Positions 1 to 5,262 of a DNA stretch of 5,499 nt are shown in pieces; positions within the stretch are counted from its first letter, which is position 1, and the number at the start of each line of letters is the position of its first letter. This DNA is from Candidatus Atribacter hydrocarboniphilus. GTDB lineage: Bacteria; Atribacterota; Atribacteria; Atribacterales; Atribacteraceae. The notes below the pieces were generated by a model. That model searched no databases. It had not been told where the DNA came from and saw nothing but the letters and a program-made list of their open reading frames with translations. Location: the NCBI GenBank assembly GCA_003542295.1, contig DPKX01000120.1:1-5499 (forward strand), given 5' to 3'. Position numbers and translations under genes: made by a program.

Positions 1-2
1 TG

Positions 3-413
3 ATTCTTGCTGGGGGATTTGTGGTTTATTTGACCCGTTCAGGTAACTTTCCATTGCTTCCAGCCGGGATGTTGGAAAGTAAAATGAGGCTTTGGTTGGA
101 AAGATCACTCTTTATGAGACCTCGAACGAAAGAATTTATGATTGGTTACCCGGCTTTATGGATTCTTCTTTCCCTCCGCCGTTATAATTATCAACCTCTT
201 TTTAAGGTTGTGCTTTGGCTTGGGGTAACGATTGGTTTTATCACCTTCTTCAATTCTTTTTGCCATATCCATACCCCATTTCTTTTTATCCTTCTTCGAT
301 TCTTTAATGCCTTTATACTAAGCTTGGTGGTATTCATTTTCTACTATATTGTTGTCCGGATTGCCTATTGGATATGGAAATGGCTGAGTCAGTTTGGAGA
401 GAATGATGCTTAG
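3..413 (+). CDS. DUF5693-like multi-pass membrane protein, C-terminal part (5' end outside window)
   Basis: The reading frame is open from the first complete codon at base 3 to TAG at 411-413, so the gene begins upstream of the window. The GTG at base 21 is only an internal codon. The visible part starts with the end of a hydrophobic segment (ILAGGFVVYLT). A soluble stretch follows with RSGN and then the motif RPRTKEFMIGYPA, which I recognise as the hallmark of the DUF5693 family. Two further membrane segments follow, split by a short loop with FCHIHTP, also typical of that family. The protein ends with a short charged tail (GENDA). Function is unknown. The gene lies 32 bases before csaB with no terminator between them, so a role in making, exporting or attaching the csaB-dependent polymer is a reasonable guess from context only. 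Family call is fairly sure; the role is not known. Confidence 0.75.
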   Translation: MLAGGFVVYLTRSGNFPLLPAGMLESKMRLWLERSLFMRPRTKEFMIGYPALWILLSLRRYNYQPLFKVVLWLGVTIGFITFFNSFCHIHTPFLFILLRFFNAFILSLVVFIFYYIVVRIAYWIWKWLSQFGENDA

Positions 414-445
414 AAAAAAAGAACAAATATATAAACCGCTTTAAT

Positions 446-1522
446 ATGAAAGATACTCAAAAAAAAATATTTTTACTCGGGTATTATGGTTTTGGTAATT
501 GGGGAGACGAGCTTTCTCTTCGATCGATAATCAATGATTTGGAAGTTATTTCTAAAGCGGCCCCCTATTCATTTTATTACTCGGTTTTAACTCAGAATAG
601 TCAATTTTCCCCTCGTTCCTTCTCCAATCTATTGGTCGTTTTCCGAAAAAAAATAATTACAGTTTTAAGAGAAATTGCCAGAAGCGATTATGTTCTCATA
701 GGGGGAGGGAGTCTTCTGCAAGATTCAACGAGTTTTCGATCTTTAATATATTATTCTTTTTTATTAGGTTGGGCGTTAATTTTTCGTCGTCCTCTTTTGT
801 TTTATCGTTGTGGGTTAGGCCCTTTCCATAGAGCTTTAAGTCAGAAGATGGTAGCTTTTATTCTTAAAAGAATGAAATTATTTGTTGCCCGTGATCAAGA
901 AAGTGCAGATTTGGTAAAAAGATTAAGTGGTTCCAGTAATAGAATAAAAATTGGAGTCGATCCGGTAGTTTCGATTGATGAAAATGTTTTAAATATTACT
1001 CATACCAAAACAACGGTAGGTTTTTTTGTTCGAGACAGTAGTTTAGCTAACCAGGAACTATTCGTTAATGCTTTAAAATACCTCCAGGTAAGAATCCCAG
1101 AAAAGATTGAAATCGTTGCCTTTCACTTTGAATATGATTATAAAATTGCTTCAAAAATTGCCAATCAGATTAATTGTCAATGGAAATACTTTCAATCAAT
1201 TGAAGAAATCCAACCTTATTTTCATCAACTCGCTGCGGTTTTCACCATGAGACTTCATCCGGCAATTTTATCCACCATGATGGATGTTCCTTGGTATGCC
1301 TTGAATATTGATCCAAAGATTGAGTCCTTTGCCAATTGGTGGGGGAAGAGAAACTTGGTGTTATGGCAAGATCTCTCGGAAGAAACCTTTTTTAGATTAT
1401 ATAAACAATGTGAAGATATTTTTAAAAATAATATTGAAATCAAAAATCAATTAAGACGACTTGATGATCAAAGCCGGATATGGCTGCGAGAAATATTAGA
1501 ACAAAAGGATAATGGTAACTGA
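446..1522 (+). CDS. csaB: Polysaccharide pyruvyl transferase CsaB
   Basis: CsaB transfers pyruvate from phosphoenolpyruvate to ManNAc of a lipid-linked wall polymer, forming the ketal recognised by SLH domains. It is a cytoplasmic or membrane-peripheral enzyme. The 358-residue protein shows the family motifs in order: GYYGFGNWGDE at 12-22, IGGGSLLQD at 85-93, GLGP at 123-126, ARD at 148-150 followed by a Ser at 153, VDPV at 171-174 and MRLHP at 268-272. Length fits the TIGR03609 type (about 300-360 residues). The MRLH motif usually continues with Ala; here it is Pro272, a small oddity beside the conserved His271. ATG at 446 is the only standard start after the in-frame stop at 404-406, although no good Shine-Dalgarno precedes it (the spacer is A-rich). 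The gene ends 18 bases before the tagA-like gene, which makes the pathway partner. Confidence in the family is high; the exact polymer is inferred. Confidence 0.92.
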   Translation: MKDTQKKIFLLGYYGFGNWGDELSLRSIINDLEVISKAAPYSFYYSVLTQNSQFSPRSFSNLLVVFRKKIITVLREIARSDYVLIGGGSLLQDSTSFRSLIYYSFLLGWALIFRRPLLFYRCGLGPFHRALSQKMVAFILKRMKLFVARDQESADLVKRLSGSSNRIKIGVDPVVSIDENVLNITHTKTTVGFFVRDSSLANQELFVNALKYLQVRIPEKIEIVAFHFEYDYKIASKIANQINCQWKYFQSIEEIQPYFHQLAAVFTMRLHPAILSTMMDVPWYALNIDPKIESFANWWGKRNLVLWQDLSEETFFRLYKQCEDIFKNNIEIKNQLRRLDDQSRIWLREILEQKDNGN

Positions 1523-1540
1523 AAGGAAAATAAATATTCC

Positions 1541-2284
1541 ATGCACGGGGGATCGTCATCAGAACATTCATTATTAGGTATTTTAATTTCTGATTACTCC
1601 TTTTCTGATTTAGTTTCCTTTATTTCTGAGGCAATTCAATCAGGTCAGAAAGCTCACATCATCACTCTCAATCCTGAAATGGTTGCGCGGCAAACAACTG
1701 ATGGAGAGTTTTATCAGGCTTTGCATAGCGCTGATTTAAGGATTGTTGATGGGAATGGAATATTGGTAGCAGCTCGAATATTAGGGATAACCATCCAGCA
1801 CCGTATACCAGGGGTTGAATTGGTGGAAGAGCTTCTCAGGGTCGGGCAAGAGAAAAGATGGTCTTTTTATTTTTTGGGTAGCTCTCCAGAGGTTGTAACC
1901 AGATTAGTGAAAAACCTTGAAATACATGCTCCCAAAACCCTTATTTCAGGTTTTCATCACGGATATTTTCAAGATTCTTTCCCAATTATCGAAGATATAA
2001 ATCAATCGAAGCCGGATATTCTCTTGGTGGGTTTAGGTTCTCCCCGACAGGAATTGTGGATTCATAAGAATCGAAATTTCCTTCAAGCCTCGATTATGAT
2101 TGGAATAGGTGGGAGTTTTGATGTGCTCTGTGGGGATAAAAAAAGGGCTCCTTCATTGTTTCGAAAAATGAAATTAGAATGGCTCTATCGAATAGCTTCC
2201 GAACCGCATCGCTTGAAAAGAGTTATTCCAGCTTTTTTAAGATTTGGTTGGATGGTTTTAAAAGAGAGATTGGGAATAAAATAA
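1541..2284 (+). CDS. tagA: WecG/TagA/CpsF-family glycosyltransferase (probable UDP-ManNAc:GlcNAc-PP-undecaprenol transferase)
   Basis: Enzymes of this family (GT26) add N-acetylmannosamine, or ManNAc uronate in WecG, to undecaprenyl-PP-GlcNAc at the inner face of the membrane. The 247-residue protein has the full motif set: TLNPE at 42-46, DGNG at 70-73, RIPGVEL at 88-94, FLGSSP at 111-116, GSPRQELWI at 166-174, GIGGSFD at 188-194, RAP at 202-204 and LEWLYR at 212-217. Thr42 and Asp70 fall where the catalytic Thr37 and Asp65 of Thermoanaerobacter italicus TagA lie (numbers from memory). The C-terminus, from about residue 218, is basic and amphipathic, as in the tail that brings TagA to the membrane. 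ATG 1541 is the first possible start after the csaB stop in the same frame; an AAGGA at 1523-1527 sits 13 bases upstream, rather far. With csaB next door, ManNAc is the likely sugar. It could also transfer a related sugar. Confidence 0.88.
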   Translation: MHGGSSSEHSLLGILISDYSFSDLVSFISEAIQSGQKAHIITLNPEMVARQTTDGEFYQALHSADLRIVDGNGILVAARILGITIQHRIPGVELVEELLRVGQEKRWSFYFLGSSPEVVTRLVKNLEIHAPKTLISGFHHGYFQDSFPIIEDINQSKPDILLVGLGSPRQELWIHKNRNFLQASIMIGIGGSFDVLCGDKKRAPSLFRKMKLEWLYRIASEPHRLKRVIPAFLRFGWMVLKERLGIK

Positions 2285-2339
2285 TGAAGGGTTGAACAAG
2301 CCTAGTGGGCAATAAGCTATGGATAAATAGATTGGTAGT

Positions 2340-2366
2340 TGATGAGTTAACGCTCCTCGCTCATCA
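2340..2366. repeat. Perfect 7-bp inverted repeat overlapping a promoter-like site
   Basis: TGATGAG at 2340-2346 is matched exactly by CTCATCA at 2360-2366, with 13 bases between. The arm centres are 20 bp apart, close to two helical turns, as expected for a dimeric repressor site. The right-hand arm ends just before the -10-like TATAAC, and the left arm abuts the -35-like TTAACG. No T-run follows, so it is a poor terminator. It could act as an operator or as a hairpin in read-through mRNA; chance cannot be excluded. Confidence 0.4.
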
Positions 2367-2375
2367 TTGTATAAC
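2347..2375 (+). promoter_or_regulatory. Candidate sigma70-type promoter upstream of ftsE (upstream site)
   Basis: TTAACG at 2347-2352 (4 of 6 to TTGACA) is followed after exactly 17 bases by TATAAC at 2370-2375 (5 of 6 to TATAAT). It lies about 90 bases before the ftsE start, in the only sizeable spacer of the cluster. The call rests on consensus matching by eye in AT-rich DNA. Confidence 0.4.
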
Positions 2376-2381
2376 GGTAAA

Positions 2382-2390
2382 TGGTATAAT
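2382..2390 (+). promoter_or_regulatory. Candidate extended -10 promoter upstream of ftsE (downstream site)
   Basis: TGGTATAAT at 2382-2390 is a perfect extended -10 element (TGn plus TATAAT). The -35 position 17 bases upstream (CATCAT at 2362-2367) is poor, but extended -10 promoters tolerate this. Transcription would begin near 2397, giving a leader of about 68 bases before ftsE. It shares GTATAA with the upstream candidate at a 15-base offset, so the two may be alternative starts. Confidence 0.5.
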
Positions 2391-2464
2391 GACCAAAAGA
2401 TGTATGGATTGAGCTCATTTGAAGAGAAAAGTTCAAAGAAGAGTAGAGTAGAGAAATCTAAAAA

Positions 2465-3163
2465 ATGGCATTTATAGGTTTTGACAAGGTATATAAAATT
2501 TATTCCAGTGGGGTTAAAGCCCTTCAAAACGTTTCGTTCTCGATCGAAGAAGGTGAATTTATTTTTTTAGTTGGCCCTACTGGTGCTGGGAAAACAACTT
2601 TAATGAAACTAATCAACCGGGAAGAGCTTCCAACCTCGGGTGATATTTGGTTTGATGATATCCACATCAATCATTTAGACGATGGTTATCTGCCTTTTCT
2701 TCGCAGAAATTTAGGCATAATTTTTCAAGATTTAAAACTCATACCTTCCCGGACAGTATATGAAAACCTCATATTTCCTTTGCAAATTATGGGAATCAAA
2801 AAGCATCTCATTTCCAAGCTAAGTGCCCGAATTTTAGCCATGTTGGAAATGGAAAACCGTAAGCATCATTTAGTAGAATGGTTGTCAGGGGGAGAAAAGC
2901 AAAAATTGTGTTTGGGGAGGGCTTTAATCCATCAACCACAACTGGTTTTGGCCGATGAACCAACTGGGAATCTTGATCAATACGCTGCATATGAAATGGT
3001 AGAGACTTTATATCTTTATTGTCGGGAAGAAAAAGCCAGTGTAATTGTTTCCACACATAATGATCGGTTGTTAAAAAGTTTCTCTGGTCGAATATTACAA
3101 CTTGATCAGGGACACTTGGTAACCGATCGTTATAGTCGAGTAAGAGTTAAAACTGGATTTTAA
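2465..3163 (+). CDS. ftsE: Cell division ATP-binding protein FtsE
   Basis: FtsE is the cytoplasmic ATPase of the FtsEX complex, a mechanotransmitting ABC system that controls peptidoglycan hydrolases at the division site and does not transport a solute. The 232-residue length is typical. Visible ABC motifs: Walker A GPTGAGKTT at 37-45, Q-loop Gln88 in IIFQDL, signature LSGGEKQ at 140-146 (Lys145 where Gln is usual), Walker B LVLADEP at 160-166, D-loop GNLD at 168-171 and H-loop His198 in STHND. The N-terminal pattern (FDKVYKIYSSGVKAL) is FtsE-like. ATG 2465 is forced by a TAA at 2459-2461 in frame; the upstream ribosome site is only a weak purine run. All catalytic residues are present, so it should hydrolyse ATP. 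The stop lies 33 bases before ftsX in the same frame. The adjacent ftsX makes FtsE, and not LolD or another MacB-like ATPase, the secure choice. Confidence 0.95.
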   Translation: MAFIGFDKVYKIYSSGVKALQNVSFSIEEGEFIFLVGPTGAGKTTLMKLINREELPTSGDIWFDDIHINHLDDGYLPFLRRNLGIIFQDLKLIPSRTVYENLIFPLQIMGIKKHLISKLSARILAMLEMENRKHHLVEWLSGGEKQKLCLGRALIHQPQLVLADEPTGNLDQYAAYEMVETLYLYCREEKASVIVSTHNDRLLKSFSGRILQLDQGHLVTDRYSRVRVKTGF

Positions 3164-3196
3164 TTCCAACAAGAGATCAGAAGGGGCTGGAGAACT

Positions 3197-4069
3197 TTGG
3201 GTTTTGTACGAGATGCATTTTATAATTTACGAAAGCGACCATCCCTGATATTGATTGGTTTTCTAAGCATCTTTTTTACTCAGCTGATTGTGAACATTTT
3301 TATTTTTGGTTATTTAGAAATGGAAAAAATGGGGAAGTTTTCAGCTCAGAGTTTTACCATTAAAGCGTATTTTCAATCTGAAATCACTGACGAAAAGGCT
3401 CAAGAAACTGTCCAGAAGTTAAAAAATCTTCCCAACGTCAGCTCTATCGTTTTTCTTTCTAAAGAAGATGCCCAGAAGAAGTTTCTTGAATACTTTGAAC
3501 TAACACCAGAAGATTTTCCGGTTGATGAAAATCCTTTTCCCCTTTCAGTAGAGATTACACCGAAACGGGTAGAATCGATTCCAGAATTGGCTAATCAAGT
3601 AAAAAATACCGGATTATTTGATGATGTGATTTATGGTGGTAAAAATGTCGATGTTTTTGTAAGGTTTTATCACATGCTTTTAAGTGTTGGAAGCATAGTG
3701 CTCTTTTTGGTTTTTATATTTTCATTGGTTGTCATTATTAATTTAATACGGATTTCCATTCAATCCAGGAAAGGAGAAATTCGAGTTTTTCATTTAATTG
3801 GAGCGACAGAAACTTTTATACGGCGTCCAATTATTACTGAGGGTTTTTTTGAAGGTTTGTTTGCTGGCATTTCGGCATTTTTTCTGAGTATATTGGTATT
3901 TCATTTTCTCCTTGATTTTCTTCATGCTGCATTTCCTTTTTTTCCATGGATAAACCTCACCGATATCATGGCTCCCCTCTTAGTAGTCGATACCTTTATG
4001 GGCGGGATAATTGGTATTTTAGGGAGTCTTATTGCCTGTAATTCGGTGCTCAAGGAGGTGTTAAGATGA
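3197..4069 (+). CDS. ftsX: Cell division membrane protein FtsX
   Basis: FtsX is the membrane subunit that passes the FtsE ATPase cycle to a wall-hydrolysis partner outside the membrane. The 290-residue protein has the expected layout: a short basic N-terminus, TM1 at about 15-39, a large outside loop at about 40-158, TM2 at about 160-186, TM3 at about 215-242 and TM4 at about 258-285. The outside loop contains NPFPLSVEI at 112-120, matching the family NPLP-S motif. The cytoplasmic loop has RKGEIRVFHLIGAT at 191-204 and the following FIRRPIITEG, both hallmark FtsX stretches. The start is TTG at 3197; no ATG or GTG exists in frame after the ftsE stop. GGAG at 3189-3192 (4 bases away) and AAGGGG at 3181-3186 (10 bases away) are the possible ribosome sites. 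It overlaps the next gene by 4 bases. The outside loop is the expected docking site for that gene's coiled coil. Confidence 0.95.
   Translation: MGFVRDAFYNLRKRPSLILIGFLSIFFTQLIVNIFIFGYLEMEKMGKFSAQSFTIKAYFQSEITDEKAQETVQKLKNLPNVSSIVFLSKEDAQKKFLEYFELTPEDFPVDENPFPLSVEITPKRVESIPELANQVKNTGLFDDVIYGGKNVDVFVRFYHMLLSVGSIVLFLVFIFSLVVIINLIRISIQSRKGEIRVFHLIGATETFIRRPIITEGFFEGLFAGISAFFLSILVFHFLLDFLHAAFPFFPWINLTDIMAPLLVVDTFMGGIIGILGSLIACNSVLKEVLR
4052..4060 (+). promoter_or_regulatory. Strong ribosome binding site for the LytM-domain gene, inside the ftsX 3' end
   Basis: AAGGAGGTG is a near-perfect Shine-Dalgarno 5 bases before ATG 4066, within the last codons of ftsX. It fixes the start of the following gene and indicates independent re-initiation plus translational coupling at the ATGA overlap (4066-4069). 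It is by far the strongest ribosome site in the window; ftsE and ftsX have weak ones, suggesting that the secreted partner is made in excess over the membrane complex. Confidence 0.85.
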
Positions 4070-5262
4070 GAAAACTCTCTTTTCTCATAATCGTTTGCAT
4101 AATTCCGGCCCTTTTTCTTTTCTTAAATAGTCCAGAATGTTTTGGCAATGATATTGAAGCCGAGATAAATACTCAATTAAAAGAATTAGAAAAAATGAAA
4201 TCGGAACAAGCAAAGTTGGATCAAGAGCTAAAAAAATTAGAAAAGACCCAAAAAAATGTGGCTGCTGAAATACATAACATAGAAAATAAGATCGAGAAAT
4301 TGGAGAATGATATAACAACTTCGAGAAATCGGATTTTACAGCTGGAAAAGGATCGAGCTCTTCTTCGTAAAGATATTGAAGGGCTTAGCCAAGATATTTC
4401 TTCAAGTAAAACAAAAATTTCACAAGCTATGGTTCGAGCATATAAAAATAACGTTAACTTTGACTTTTGGAGTGTTTTTTTAGGAAGCAGTGATCCAGCA
4501 GAAGTTGAGGAACAATGGTATCTTTTCAAGAAGTATAGCGAGCATGAGATGGGTAATATTTCAAGATATCTCAATAAAAGGCAAAATCTACAAAATAAGC
4601 TCAAAGAAATTGAACAGAAGATTAGATTAGAAGCAGTGTTAAAGGAGAAGTTAGTTCTTGATGAGAAAAATGTAAAAAAACTTGAAGAAACCCGTAAAAC
4701 TCTTCTCAACCAGTTATTAGTTGATAAAAAGAAATTCCAAAATAACCTTGCAGAGTTAGTTGCTGCCCAAAAAAATGTTACCAATCTTATTTCCCAGCTT
4801 CAAAAAGAACTTAAAAAAAGTCGAGAGAGTTCTGCTGCTTCAACTAAGAATCTTCCACCGGTTAAGATGGGACGTTTCTTTTGGCCGGTGAGTGGTGGGA
4901 AAATTATTAAAAACTTTGGGATGTCGAAAGATCCAGTTTACCAAATTCAAGTATTTAATCCTGGTATTGATATTGCTGCCAGTCGGGGTGATAATGTTTA
5001 TGCAGCTCAGGACGGAGTTGTTTTATTAGCTAGAAGCATACGAGGTTATGGGAAAACTATCTTAATCGACCACGGTCAAGATGTGGTAACCATGTATGCT
5101 TATCTTGATTCAATTCAAGTAAATCCGGGAGATATGGTAAGGGGAGGACAGACAATTGGGTTAGCTGGAGAAACCGGCTTAACCAATGTCCCAGCCGTAC
5201 ACTTTGAAGTTAGGGTGGGAACCAATGCCCAGGAAGATAATCCTATCAAATGGTTGAAGTAA
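4066..5262 (+). CDS. Secreted coiled-coil protein with degenerate LytM/M23 domain, EnvC-like hydrolase activator
   Basis: The 398-residue protein starts with a basic, hydrophobic signal sequence (MRKLSFLIIV onward, likely cut near CFG at 26-28). Two long Lys/Glu-rich coiled-coil arms follow, at about 31-125 and 160-255, separated by AMVRAYKNNVNFDFWSVFLG and SSDPAEVEEQ, the EnvC/PcsB-type hairpin turn. A linker to about 268 leads to a LytM-like domain, 270-398, beginning FFWPVSGG. Active M23 enzymes need His and Asp in HxxxD, a His in YAHL and HxH. Here these are N298 and D302, Y346 in YAYL, and A377 and H379. Three of five are lost, so it should not bind zinc normally or cut peptidoglycan. 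This matches E. coli EnvC, which FtsEX uses to switch on periplasmic amidases. The 4-base overlap with ftsX supports this partnership. An M23 label alone would be misleading; the amidase it would activate is not in the window. Confidence 0.88.
   Translation: MRKLSFLIIVCIIPALFLFLNSPECFGNDIEAEINTQLKELEKMKSEQAKLDQELKKLEKTQKNVAAEIHNIENKIEKLENDITTSRNRILQLEKDRALLRKDIEGLSQDISSSKTKISQAMVRAYKNNVNFDFWSVFLGSSDPAEVEEQWYLFKKYSEHEMGNISRYLNKRQNLQNKLKEIEQKIRLEAVLKEKLVLDEKNVKKLEETRKTLLNQLLVDKKKFQNNLAELVAAQKNVTNLISQLQKELKKSRESSAASTKNLPPVKMGRFFWPVSGGKIIKNFGMSKDPVYQIQVFNPGIDIAASRGDNVYAAQDGVVLLARSIRGYGKTILIDHGQDVVTMYAYLDSIQVNPGDMVRGGQTIGLAGETGLTNVPAVHFEVRVGTNAQEDNPIKWLK

Larger units (their letters stand above)
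2285..2464. other. Intergenic spacer between envelope-polymer and division modules
   Basis: This 180-base gap is the only long spacer inside the gene cluster. I see no strong Rho-independent terminator after tagA: the best GCC/GGC pairing at 2300-2310 is only 3 bp and has no T-run. The spacer contains a dyad and two promoter-like sites, listed separately, and a purine-rich run (GAGTAGAGTAGAGA) at 2441-2454 just before the ftsE start. No credible small gene was found. A minus-strand frame crossing it runs into ftsE and shows no recognisable protein. Confidence 0.7.

Noticed and set aside
1255..1443. A 62-codon minus-strand frame inside csaB
   Set aside because: Antisense shadow of a conserved coding region, with no motif.
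2300..2310. GCC-TAGTG-GGC as a terminator after tagA
   Set aside because: Only 3 bp of stem and no T-run.
2481..2497. Perfect TTGACA followed by TATAAA just inside ftsE
   Set aside because: The two hexamers are only 5 bases apart, and no -10-like element lies at 16-18 bases. TTGACA here encodes part of Phe-Asp-Lys.
2258..2527. An 89-codon minus-strand frame across the tagA-ftsE spacer
   Set aside because: It overlaps the ends of two well-supported genes, has no recognisable motif, and its translation looks like antisense of AT-rich spacer.
2808..3056. An 82-codon minus-strand frame inside ftsE
   Set aside because: Antisense of the ABC signature and Walker B region; no independent evidence of coding.
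4085..4318. A 77-codon minus-strand frame inside the LytM-domain gene
   Set aside because: Antisense of signal peptide and coiled-coil codons.
4221..4784. A 187-codon open frame on the minus strand
   Set aside because: It lies wholly inside the coiled-coil gene. Its Phe/Leu/Ser-rich product is the mirror of Lys/Glu-rich codons, and it resembles no protein.
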